Source of the DNA: Hetaerina americana
Taxonomy: Eukaryota; Arthropoda; Insecta; Odonata; Calopterygidae
Direction of reading: 5' to 3'
Length of the DNA: 64,000 nucleotides
Assembly: GCA_022747635.1 (NCBI GenBank)
Contig: JAKTNV010000407.1
Coordinates: forward strand, 62,001 to 126,000
Shown here: in pieces, positions 48,730-61,000 of the stretch
Layout: each line of letters starts with the position of its first letter
Position numbering within the stretch: the stretch's first letter is position 1
Notes under the pieces: model-generated
Seen by the model: only the letters and a program-made list of their open reading frames with translations
What the model was told of the DNA's origin: nothing
Database searches by the model: none
Position numbers and translations under genes: made by a program

Positions 48730-49910
48730 ATAAATGATGCCATCTAAAAACAGGAGAAAGGAAAAGGAAGGACATTTCCCTTTTTCAAAGAAATTCATTT
48801 ATCGAAGAAAAAAAAAGAAATTGAAATAAGAATATTTAAAATAATCCGTAATGAAATCAAACTCAAATTTCACATTTTTTTACTGATCATTTAGGTTCGA
48901 ACAGTTCATCTCTAAAAACAAGCAAATGAGCCATCAACTAAAACTTTGGAAGCAAGTTGAAAACACTTGCTATGAAAGCAAACAGTAAAGTTTAATATAC
49001 TAATCCTCACAAATCAATGTAACAGCACTTGTCCTATGATATATTAATAAAAATAGACCTATTCTCTATGAAATATTTATTCAATGAATATCCACGTATT
49101 AGTTTGCTGTTGTGTAAAATAATTACACGGTTAAGACATTATTTCACAAAATTACAGAGAATTTTTCATTAAAAATGACATGTAAATATAAATAAATGAA
49201 TACGTTCTTAACATCAATTTAATGATTACATCAGTAAAAAAGGTAAAGTTGTTCAAACAGACATGAGCCCAGGTATCAGTCAATCATCTGCATTCTATTG
49301 TCTTCCATAAATATTCTGCCAAGGCACTGTTTGTCCCAGAAGGAAGTGAATGTTCAATGGTTGCCATACACTCATGAATTGATATTCACATAATATCTAT
49401 TTACAATTACATATGCCTACCAAAGTTGCATTAATTCATTCTGCAGATAGAAGGTGAACATAAGTTAAGATTGAAGTAACTAGCATTAACACCTGGGTAT
49501 TTGAAGAATCAATAAGTCAGCTCTATTATTTTATGTTTAAATTGAGGGTCTTAGGATGAGAAGGATACTAAAATGGAGATATTATAGTATTTATCAAAGT
49601 AACTATAGTAGTCTGGGGCTTTTTTTAGGATTGGAAGTATCCAATTGGAAGAATTCCAGAATGAGTCTTGAAGTAGTTATTGTATATAATGTGAAGGGTT
49701 GTGGTATATTGTACAAAATAGATGGCAGGGGAATGTTGGCACTTCAGACAGTGAACCCCATCATATAACAAGCCTTTGATAATTTTAGTGACTGGATCAT
49801 TTAGCTTTGATTTCATGTTGCTCAGATACATGATCATTGAAATACTTTTGAAATGTGGGTTTTGAGAAGGTAAAGTGGACAAAAAGGAAAACAAATGAGT
49901 AATTGATACT
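48730..49910. other. Intergenic, nothing recognised
   Basis: AT-rich sequence without gene or repeat that I can identify. Confidence 0.6.
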
Positions 49911-49924
49911 GGTGAATTATTTTT

Positions 49925-50088
49925 TAAAACTTATATTATTTATTAGATATTATATTTTAAAATAAAAAAACTGCGTATGGATATCTAAACAAATAACTTC
50001 ATAAGGTTATTTTTCCTAAGGTGATACATTTTCTTAAATTACACCTCTCACTAGTACCCCTGAAATCCCCGCCACACTAAGAGGGTTA
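49925..50088. repeat. Short interspersed repeat ending in GAGGGTTAA, copy 1
   Basis: Matches 53520-53677 from AATATTATATTTTAAAAT-like sequence through CACTAGTACCCCTGA to GAGGGTTAA. The TTAA end with CCCT-type terminus suggests a piggyBac-derived miniature element. The other terminus was not found. Confidence 0.5.
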
Positions 50089-50517
50089 AGGAGGGAGAAA
50101 TGATGAAGTCCAACTTTTGGTCAATCCGATGATCCGAAAACAAATGAGTAATGGTATTGGTAGATTGAGAGGGAACTGCTGAAAAACATCTTAAGGAGGG
50201 AGAAATGATGAAATCAGAGTTCTTGTCAATCCAATGCTTCCAGAGCACCTACAAAATGGCATGGTTTGTAGACTAAACCCTAACAAAGCCTAAATACAAA
50301 AATTAACACTAAAAAAAGTGAATAAAATGTTAGCCAAAGATATTGAAATGGCATTTACAAATTGCCAACTGAAAAAAGTTATTTGCATTTTGATTTTACA
50401 TATACTAAATGCATCTCAACTGATGGTTCATAATAACTAAAAAGGAGACCTTGAAGGAAGTGAAAAGATTTTTCCTGATGAAAAAGTATACCCATAACAG
50501 TGGCGAGACCTTCTTAT

Positions 50518-51093
50518 CTTGTTCCAGCAACTGAATCTTTTATCCATCCTAAGGCATCCTAGGAATCTTAATTACAAACTTATCCTTAATTTCCAATTCT
50601 TAAATTAAAGACAAGTAGAATCATCCATTATTTGAAGGATCTTGCAAGAACAAAGAAAAGCATTAGATGCAAAGGTGTTTTCATACTTCCATAGTTTTAA
50701 TGACTCATAGAATCGTTTACATACTCCTAACCACTACTGCAAAAAGAGGTACATAAACTACAGTCATTGATGGTCACAATAACTTAAGTGAGGTGATATG
50801 ATAACAAAATGGAAAGTGCAAATTCATGTAAAGAGGGAAGATAATTAAAATTCACATAGCAGTGAACAAAACTGATTTCAAAGCAAAGATTGCTAACTAT
50901 GCAAACAACTTGAATATGAACACTCACCAAATTCTCTGCTTCATCATTGCTGGACCAGTCACCTTGCATTGATTTGAGCATTGGCAATTCTACATCCTTT
51001 ACAGGAGCAACAGAGCAACCACTAGAAGTGTCAACCTCCTCTTTGACAGGGATCACATCATTCCGGACATTCACAGCCTTACTCTCTTCAGCA
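50518..51093 (-). pseudogene. B-type ZAD-ZNF fragment F2, split by a Penelope-like element
   Basis: The spacer exon runs from about 51093 to 50928 (donor GTGAGT) and reads SKAVNVRNDVIPVKEEVD, then GCSVAPVKDVELPMLKSMQ. Its 5' part is cut off near 51093 by the retroelement, as the homologous F1 exon continues further. The acidic exon remnant 50640-50518 shares its stops and lost donor with F1, so F1 and F2 were duplicated after inactivation. Confidence 0.75.
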
Positions 51094-52700
51094 TAAAATT
51101 TGCAGACAACATGCAATTTATGCAAAATGTCAATAAAGATATGACTTCATTGCAAATAATTTCTGGTGTTTTAGCATTGAGTAGCACTTCCTTTGCTAGG
51201 AGCACTGCTTCTTCTCTTGGGATACTTGTGAATAAGTTTACAACATCAAATGACACTAATATGGAATTCGTTGGTGGGGTTATATGTGTTAAGGAGTTTG
51301 TCAGTTCTATGGAGCTCTTTATGCTATATTTTCCATGAAATTGGGAATGTTCTACAAATTTGCACTTCACAACCCTAGAATTATTTCTTGTTTAATGGAA
51401 ACCTATATCAACCTTTGGATGGTCTAGCTATGAGCTCCCCCTTATCACCTCTACTGGCTGAAATATTTCTGAAAAACCTAGAAATGGAACTTTTTAAAAG
51501 TGAAAATCCTCTTCTGAAAAATGTGCACTACTGGTTCCGTTACATAGATGATGTATTATGTTTGTGGACAGATACAAAGAGACAATTGGTAAATTTTTTA
51601 AAGCTCATCAAGTCTTTAACCTCAAGGATTTAATTCACCAAGGAGGTCCAAGAGGGTTTTAATTTGAAATTCCTGGATCTAGCTATTTCCATTAAAGAGG
51701 AAAAACAAAAATTTTCTATTTTACACAAGCTCACTTGTACAGACCAGGTCATCCATGCATCATCAAAACATGCATTTCACCAAAAACTTGCAGCCTTTCA
51801 AAGCATGATACACAGGGCATTAGGTATCCCTTTAGATCCCTCAGCCTTCACATAGGAAATAACCAATTTTAAAAAAATGGCTTTGGCCAATGGGCACACA
51901 GAAAAATTGATTGATGACTTGTTAGATAACAAAAGGAAAAAACTTTTATTCAGAGAAATTTACTGACCCCCACCCAGAGACCTAGCTTTGTGGCGACACA
52001 TTAAATATGTAGGAAAACCCTCCTTTAAAAAAGACCGTGTACTCAGTGATGATGAACATAAAAACTACCTTCTAAAATAATAAAAACCTAAGGAGTTTGC
52101 TACTGGCAGTCAAAGACCCCATGAAACCAACTCTCCAGAGCAGGGTTTACCAATTGCAATGTGGCGACTTTGATGCTAAATACATTGGTCAGACAGGGAG
52201 GAGCATAATGGTTTGAGCGGAAGAACACCGGAGAGTTTTTATAAAGAACACTTGGATGTCCCAATTTGCAACTCATCTCTCGAAGGAAGGCCAACAAGCA
52301 GATTTCACCCCTGAATTACTGCATGGAGTGAAGAAAGGGATGCAGGTGGATATCCAAGAGCAGTTAGAAATTCTAAAAAATGGTTAAGAAGGAAAAGATA
52401 ACTAATGACCACCTCTTCTCTTTTCACTCACCCCTCCTGGACATTCCTATTCTACACCCCAAAAAATCCCCATGATGCAAACCCACGCTCCCTTCTCAAC
52501 CCTTCCCCCCCTCCCTCTTACACCTCTCCTTTCCTTAATTGCATTCCCCCATCTGTTACCTCTACCTAACCGAGTATGTAACTCAGATAAATCTATATTG
52601 TACCACTAGTCCTGAGGATGTTAAAGTGTAACGAAACTAGTCGACCAATAGTTTATTTTGTAGAAAGCAAAGATTTTTCAAGCAAGTACTTTTCCTAAGT
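51093..52700 (+). mobile_element. Penelope-like retroelement with inverted 5' part
   Basis: 51370-51093 on minus encodes the upstream RT half (ILVSFDVVNLFTSIP, with a catalytic Asp). From about 51380 on plus the RT continues: YFLFNGNLYQPLDGLAM, SSPLSPLLAEIF, then WFRYIDDVLCLW (the catalytic YIDD), then NLKFLDLAISIKEEKQ. A GIY-YIG nuclease follows near 52137-52260 (VYQLQCGDFDAKYIGQTGRS, EEHRRVF). RT plus C-terminal GIY-YIG defines Penelope-like elements. Stops at about 51853, 51963, 52078 and 52214 and a frameshift near 52080 make it dead. A hammerhead-like sequence lies at its 3' end. It interrupts the F2 exon. Confidence 0.85.
52605..52652 (+). ncRNA. Hammerhead-ribozyme-like fold at the Penelope 3' end
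   Basis: The core CTGAGGA (52612-52618) is followed by stem II GTTA/TAAC (52620-52632), then GAAAC (52633-52637) and a very short stem III ending TAGTC (cleavage expected after C52642). Stem I pairs GTC 52609-52611 with GAC 52643-52645 and, across a bulge, ACTA 52605-52608 with TAGT 52649-52652. Hammerheads with tiny stem III are known from Penelope-like elements. Activity is inferred. Confidence 0.7.
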
Positions 52701-52709
52701 TAAAAGGCA

Positions 52710-53510
52710 TATTTTATATCCCATTTAATCAATTGGGTATTGATGGGAATTACCTCCAGCACATGTGTGGCTGAGTGGAGGGTGAACTTTAGAGTTCAGA
52801 TATACTTCAGATAGATGGTCACATGTCTTGAATGATCCTCTTGCCACCTCCCGCTTTCAAGATTGCTACAAAGGGAAAGGTGCACGTCGTCTTTTCCATT
52901 GTCTGGATCCCACTTTACCAGCATCGTCACATATGCATTGATCACCAGTGTCAACCACGTGGGCAGGAAGATATGGGTTGCTCCTTTCTGGTCTTAGTTT
53001 GTTGGCACCCCAACCAATGGTTCAACTGGGGGATGCAAATCTATATGGGTATATGCCTGTGGTAAGGAAGAAGAGCCTCCCTCTTCTTTTGGTCCTGGTG
53101 ACAGTGGCTTCTCCGTTGGCTCCTGTTCCGCATCTGGCTCCGAGTTTCAAATCTGGCCTTCGTCATTGTCATGCATTTCATGCATAGATAGTTGCAGTGG
53201 CAATGGCTACACATTCATCTCTTGGTATGGGTCCATATCAAGTCCACTATCTCTCACTATGTTTGATGTACTTGTCACCATTTCCTGTTTATCACTTTCA
53301 TTTACCATTGATTCTCTTGGAGTCTGTCCTATAATATTTTCTACATGTCTTTTTAATTTTTTATAATGTTTAAATATTGTAGTTTAATTGAAAAATGTTT
53401 TTAAAAAAACATTAGTTTTGTGTCTTAAAATCGAAATATAATTGCTAAAAAAATATTCTTCAAATTTATGATACTGTAGTAATTACATTAATTTTTCAGA
53501 TGCTGTAAAT
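52710..53510. other. Unassigned sequence between the Penelope element and D
   Basis: Moderately GC-richer to about 53340, with short plus ORFs rich in Pro and Ser that do not resemble a known family, then AT-rich. Possibly a retroelement remnant; nothing diagnostic is seen. Confidence 0.4.
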
Positions 53511-53519
53511 ATATTACAT

Positions 53520-53677
53520 CATTATTTACTACAATATTATATTTTAAAATAAAAAACTGCATATGGATATCCAAACAAAAAACTTCATGTTTTTTTTCTA
53601 AGGTGAAACATTTTCTTAAATTACCCTTTGCACTTCTCACTAGTACCCCTGAGATCCCCGCCGCACTGAGGGTTAAA
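53520..53677. repeat. Short interspersed repeat ending in GAGGGTTAA, copy 2
   Basis: Counterpart of 49925-50088, just beyond the 3' end of gene D, in the same orientation. Confidence 0.5.
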
Positions 53678-53853
53678 TATTGTTATCATGATATACATAA
53701 TAATGCTGAGATTTTTCACTTTATCAATTTTTTTTATTTCAAGAAATTACATAAGACATGATAATAATGTCACTTTGTTACAATGTTGTAATTTTTAGTT
53801 TTACAATCGTTTCTTTAGAGTGAAATAAACTCCAGGATCTTACATTTTTATGA

Positions 53854-55088
53854 TCATTTTGCAGAGTGTGTCTTCATGTGTGTGATAAGGTGAGTATGCT
53901 GAATGAATGCTTTTGAACAGACATTGCACTTGTGAGGCCTTTCACCGGTGTGTGTCATTATGTGACTCTTTAGATGATGAGTCATAGCAAAAGCTCTCAA
54001 ACAAATGACACACTTGTGTGGCTTTTCACCAGTGTGTGTCAGCATGTGTGACTTTAGTTCACTTCTCTGGATAAAAGATTTTGAACAGATGATGCACTTG
54101 TGTGGCCTTTCACCAGTGTGTGTCATTATGTGTATCTTTAGATGACTTTTCATAGGAAACGCTTTTGAACAAATGTCACACTTTTGACGCCTTTCACCAG
54201 TGTGTGTCTTTATGTGTCTTTTTAGTTGATTACTCAAAGCAAAAGCTTTCAAACAAATGACACACTTGTGTGGCTTTTCACCAGAGTGTGTCAGCATGTG
54301 TGAATTTAGTTCACGGCTCCTGGTAAAAGCTTTTGAACAGATGTTACACTTATGTGACTTTTCACCAGTGTGTGTCAGCATGTGGCCCCTTAGAGAACCT
54401 TTTGCTGCAAATGGTTTAGAACAAATATGACACTTGTGAGGTGTTTCACCAGTGTGTGTAATCATGTGTGCCTTCAGATGACTTCTCTGAGTGAATGCTT
54501 TTGAACAGATGTTGCACTTGTGTGGCCTTTGATCAGTATGTTTCAATATGTGATCCTTTAGAAAACATTTATAAGCAAATGCTTTTAAACACACATCACA
54601 TTTGTACCTCTTTCCATCAGTATGTGTCAACATGTGCCTCTTTAAGCTATTATTAAGAGCAAATCCTTTGCTACACATTTCACACCTGTGTGGCCTTTCT
54701 CCAGTGTGTGTTAACATGTGCGTCTGTAAATTTATATTTTTAGCAAAACCTTTTAAACATAATGCACATTGAAATGGCCTTTCCCAAGTATGTGTTGACA
54801 TGTGCCTTTTGAGTTTACTTAAATTTAGAAAGTTTTTGAAGCAGAATTCACATTGGTGCTTTTTCTTAAGAGCATGCACCCATTTTATATGACTTGCAAG
54901 GTGTTCTTTTCTCTTAAATACCTCCAAACAAACATCACATTTGAATTGCATCACCTTGTTAAGGTGCACATGCATTACATGATCTTTTAGAAGGTCCCTT
55001 TGTTCAAATACCTTGTTGCAAATTTTATACACATTCAGTTGAGTGGCTGAAGCATTTTCTCCTGCATTATCTTGTTTTTGGTAATCAT
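53854..55088 (-). CDS. Gene D C2H2 exon: 14 fingers
   Basis: Acceptor CAG at 55089-55091; the exon opens (D)YQKQDNAGENAS. Finger 1 has Tyr for its first Cys (VYKIC in place of VCDVC in C), so it should not bind zinc. Thirteen further fingers (CDVC, CEFC, CALC, CEMC and so on) are intact and end THSAK plus a stop. Most linkers are TGEKPHKC or TGERPHKC; two differ (TDGKRYKC, TDQRPHKC). This is the best preserved array after A2 and shows the natural C-terminus of the family. A minus AATAAA lies about 120 bp past the stop in AT-rich sequence. Confidence 0.9.
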
Positions 55089-58000
55089 CTGAAACATTTG
55101 AAGGATAAGGTAAGGTTGATATTCATTTAATAATATATTCCTGCAATGAAAAAAATTGTTTTAACCAGTTTTGATAAACATATTATTGTAAATAAATTAT
55201 TATAGGTATGCATGTACACATCTTTTCCTGTAAAAAGTCATTTGTCTATGTATGTATGTATGTTAGCAAGTTCAGCTGTGCTGAAATCCCAGGAACAAAG
55301 CATCTGTCATTAACTAAAGCTGACCTGAATTATGGCTGGGGATAAGGGCTTCTCTGGTTTTGCACCAGGTCATGTTTTGGTAGCACCAATGTTTTGACAG
55401 CTAATTCTGCCATCGTCTTCAGGGTGAATTGACATTGCCGGGAATGTGCCCAGTATTTATGTTTGCTGTTGAGTCTGCTGTCTCGTGATTGGTTAAGATG
55501 CTTGTTCTCTCAAATCCGTGATCTTTTTGAGTACAGGTTTCCATGCATTGCTAATCTGGAATCCGTTGTCTCAATTTACCAGGTTCTTGTTCAATCTTAT
55601 GTGGACTCCTTTGACAATCCGGTCCCAGTATCTATTGGCCGGATCCAGAAAAATATATCATTCTTTAAATGATATATTTCCTTTCCTGTGTGCTATGAAA
55701 TACTTCAGAAATATTTTTCTTGATCTTTCTTGAAGTCCTTGTATAAAAAAAATGGTTTTGGTATCAGGGTAACACTAAGTAAATCAATGTAGTTCTGCAA
55801 TGGAATCTGGAATCCGTTGTCTCAATTTACCTGGTTCTTGTTCAATCTTATGTGGACTCCTTCATTGACAATCCGGTCCCAGTATCCATTGGCTGGACAA
55901 AGGACCTTTGTCTTTGAGAATTCTATTCTATGTTCTTTTTCGATGCAATGTTCTGCCACCGCCAATTTCTTGGGATAGCACAGTTGGATACATATCTTGT
56001 GTTCAATGAGTTGCTTTACCACTGTTCTCCCGGTTTCCCCAATATATGATTTCCCACACTCTCAGGGGATTTTGTAAACTCCAGCTCACTTTAGATTCCG
56101 GTCATCCTTCACGGTGGATAAGAAGGATTTTAACATCCTCTGAGGATTATGTATTGTCTTCACCTTATGTTTATAAGTATCCTGTCAATCTTTTTCAATA
56201 TGGTGGACAAAAATGAGATGTAGGCTCTGGCAATCAGAAAACAGCAGACTCCACGCCAAACATATAAATACTGGGCACAATCGCGGCAATGTCACCTCAC
56301 CCTGAAGATGATGGCGAAGTTAGCTGTCAAAACATTGGTGCTACCCTACCTGACCTGGTGCAAAACTCGGGAAGCCTTCATCCACAGTATTCACCAGGAA
56401 AGCCTCAGATCATTCTGAATTATGCCTTCTAGCACATTTTGTTTTACCTTCATCAGTGTCAATATGCTTTTCTCAGGGTAGGGGAAGTGGAGAAATGATG
56501 TCATGCTGTTATTTTTCAAAAACTTCATCACAAAGAGGGCAGTATGAGCCCAATTTTGCAGCAACCAGGTATGCAAATCTTTCTTTTCATATGCAAATCC
56601 TCAGAAAAAATCCTCTGAAAAGAAATGCAAGGACACTCCAGACATCTCACAGAGCTACTTGTTTCTGTGATGATATTCACCAATAAGTGCATTAATTTTG
56701 TCAACAAACTTTAATTTTTACATTAATTTTGTTTTCAAAAGTATAAACCACTCATAGACTCTGGTTTTCCTTAAAACAGCTTTAGCATAACAGGTCTTGA
56801 GCATTATCAATGTTTCCGCTGCAAATTCACCCAACAGGAAATAAAATTTTACTGCAGTGTTTTTCTCTGGATAATCCACCATCATTGTTTATTGCCAAAA
56901 TGAAAAAATGTTCCATTGAAACAGCTTTTATTGACTACTGCAGCCCAATTTCTGTTACTTTTGTGTCCCCTTTTTATCTGCAAAATTTTACCTTTTTTGT
57001 TCTACCAATTGCTTATTTCTCCAAGCATGCTTAACCAATGAGCACCTTATCCTTTGTAAGCGCATAAAGTATGTACTAAAATTCACAGTATCTTCAATAT
57101 CTGCCTAATAAATGTGGAATACCAATTGTTATTTTGCTTGGTAGTAGATTGAAACTGCTCTTGTGGAGCAAAGAAAAAGGAATATAGCATAGACTTGAAG
57201 TAAAATGAACTGTTTTTTTATTGCAAATAAACAACCAATAAAGAAAATTATCTAATAGAAGGGTTTATAATGGTCTCACATAACTGTTCCACATGGGTTT
57301 ACTTAGTGTTACCCTAGCAAAACAAGTATTTTTTATACAATGACATCAAGAAGGAACAAGAACATTTCTTAAGCATTTAAAATAAAATTAGCATACAGGG
57401 AAGGAAATATATCATTTAAGAAATGATATATTTTTTCCACAAAAAGATTGTTAATCATTAGGGAAATTTTATACTGCTGCTTTTAACATAATGCAGAAAA
57501 TAAATCAATAGCAATGGATATGACATAACTAGGAAAACCTAGGATTGGGACTAGGAAAGTGAGAGTATACAGCAGTAACATTAAGTTGTGCAATTTATTT
57601 GTTATAATTTTTAGACATTTTTTTAAATTTCCATATGAGTTTATTAATTCAATAATTGTGTTGGTAACATAAATTGTACATTTTTCCTGGCCAAATTATA
57701 TGAATAACTGAATTTTTTTGTAGCAAATTATTTTTGCAGCTTATTTTTATGTATTATAATTTACTCTTTATGCATTTTGCAGAAGATATTTAATGAAAAT
57801 TCTTTTTAGTTTCACTGAAAAAAGTAATCAATCAAATTTTAACACCAAATTTTTGCAGCATAAAATATATGTGCTGAATATGACTTAGCTTATCTTGATA
57901 ACTTATTGACAAGATCAATTGTGAGGCAGTGCTGTGTAATGACCTACTTAAATTAAATTATTCCAAAAAATCCATTTTTATTACTTTTGATTTGGTCACA

Positions 58001-61000
58001 TTAAATGACTTTTTTATACTTTTAACGACTGAAAATAAAAAATATCAAATTTCGGCAAAATTTTATCAAGTTGAACAAGCCAATTAGGTATTTTGCCCTA
58101 CCAACATATCCCAGGAGGACCTTAGGGATAAATGTAAAATTAGAAGGCACTGAACTAACTCTCATCTTGGGACTAGGTTTTTGTGGCATTCAGATGGAAG
58201 ACTTTCATTCTCAGGATGTCATCATGTATGTTATTTTTCAGACAACAGTTTAATCTGTGTCAACAAGGGTCTTCAGGTTGAAGTGAACCAGGTCTGGGTA
58301 CTTCAACCTGAAGATGCTTGTTGAAACACAAGCAAAACATTTCTCAGAAAAACCACCTACATATGACATCCCCAGAATGAAGAGTGTAACTCTCATCTTA
58401 ATCTTTCATTAAATCCATTGGGTAGATATCAAAATTAGAACATAATATTTGGCATGTTAATTTTTCAAAAAGTACATACATCTAACAAGTGCTTTGATAA
58501 GCAATTTGAGGTTTATTCCCATGGAAACTGAATGAATTAGTACAGCAGGAAACTAATATTAGGAACAAAAGTATGGGGCAATTAGGAAAAAAAACAAATA
58601 AATCCTATCCTGTTGCTTCAAACAAAAGCAGTATATACATAAATAAAGAATAATAGACATGGAAAATGAAAGAAAATAGTCTAACTGTAAATAATGGACA
58701 TGTAAAAAAAAAATGAATGACATTGATACCTTTCACATGATGTTTAGATCCTACTTAGGGTAAAACAAGATATAGAAAGGGAACATGGTTGTTTTTATCT
58801 ATTTCATTTACAGTTCTTCACTGATATAGCCCAAAATCAGCATAATAGAGTAAAACAAAAGAAGAGACTTGAAAACACAGCATGATTAATATAAGATCTA
58901 GTCGGAGTAGCTAAATAAATAATATTAAATATATTAATAAATAATTGCAAAAAAGGATGATAATATTATCATATTTTTGGCAATAAATCATACTATTTTA
59001 AATGGCCATTCAGTTATTTTTAAAACAATTTTAAAAAGTTAACTTAGTTTTTCAACAAAACATTAGAAGTACTGCAAGGGTTAATCACCAATAGTTGTAT
59101 TACACCAGAAAGTAGCAAAAGTGAAGTGTCAGCACAGCCATTAGCTGTCCTTACCTTGTTCCTGCAACACCTCCTCTTCCAGTCTTACTTGCATCTGAGG
59201 AATATCAGCATCACAATCTTCCTTAATGTTAACTTCTTCCTGACAGGGCATATTTATTTCTGCATCTTCCAAATTATCCTGCAAGATCAAAAAAAAAACA
59301 ACAGATTTTTAGGATACCCATGAAAAATGCTTTTAAAACATGTTATTTTTAAATTAAGAAAAAAAAATTTTTAACGTGTACGCATTATATTAATATAATA
59401 AATAATATTTTAGCTGATAGCTCTTGAAAAAAATAATTTTTTTCTTCAAACAATTTACTTGCATTGGTTAGGATAAAAGGATTGATGTATGCAGAGAGTA
59501 TGAAATACTTGTTGTGAAGTTGTCAGCCTGTTCAGTTGAGAAACACACTGCATATGACTACACAGTGAAAAACACTTCAAATCTCTTCCTTTAAAAAAAT
59601 AAAATGTGATGAACAGAAATGTCTCTTGAGACTTGGCCTCAGCCATATTGAAGAGATATTAAGAACCCATCAACTAAGGCTGTACACTCTGCGAACTAGT
59701 GCTAACTTCATATGCATTATAATTATGTTTAGGTAATTACCAGTTAAGGTAGGTTATGGATGGACATAACTACCAAATAAATCTTTTGTGACTGCTAAGA
59801 AAAAAAAATCCACCGGCACACTTCACATTAAGTCCCCGTTCAGCTCTGAATACTTCTTCTCATTTACCCAATCCAAAATTCTTTTCTTGTTTATGCCCTA
59901 TCTTAATTTAACTAACATTCTCTCCTCTATTCGTTTTTAGCCTCTCACTGCCAGACAATATGGCTTTCCTCCAATTTTTCCTGCCTTCATAGGATTTCTT
60001 GGACAAACCCTTACCTTTGCCCAAAATGCCTAGCACTTCCTGATTTGTTTTCTTTCTGGTCAACTGCCTTTTCTCTATTCTTTTACATACCCTCATTTCA
60101 AAAGCCAACAATACCTTTCTGTTAATGTCCCCTATCAAATTTAATAAGTATTTTCTTTATATATTCACTCCATGTCCCTGTCATCAAATCCTACCTTTTT
60201 AATGCCTCATTTCTTAGTGCAGGTTTTCTTCTTACCTCACTGCTGCATTCACAGTATTGTTACTGAACACCTAGATATGTAAACGCTATAGTTTTTGCCC
60301 TCCTTTTCCAATGCCTTGCATTTACCTTTCTTGAAAATTGCACAATATATTTCATTATTATTGATTCTTATTCCATATCTATCACATAATGGACAACTCA
60401 GCCTTACATCTCTTCTGAGCACCGCCCACCAGACCATCTGTCCTTAACTTACACCTTATCAGTCTGAGATATGTACAGGTTAATGATTAGCCTCCTGTCC
60501 ATCCTATCTATTCTTATATTTCACATTTAACTCACTAGTTCAACCCAATTCACTATATCAAATGAGCTTTTGAAACCATCAAAACTGATAGGTACATAGT
60601 GATTGTAATCTAAATTCCTCTCGATTAATGTTCTGATTACTTCAGAAGCATTATGCATGTCTCTCCCATTCCTGAACCCAGACTAAAAATACCCTAAGTA
60701 ATTATTTGCTTGACTCTATTTTTTTATCGACAATACAAAGAACCACTTCAGATGTGCAGTATTTCACACTTATTGTTCTGTAGTTTTCACATGTGACCTT
60801 TACCTTATTTGGAAAGGAAATAAAACTTATCACATAACGTTTTCCTGGCAGATTCCTTCCGCAAAGCTTCTATGAATTAGTCCATATACTTTTCCTCCTA
60901 TATTTTCCAAACCTTTTGGTAATTCTGCAAACATATTCTTTACCCATACTGCCTTATTTAACTTAATCTGCTTTAAAGCCCTTTCTATGTCATCATCGGA

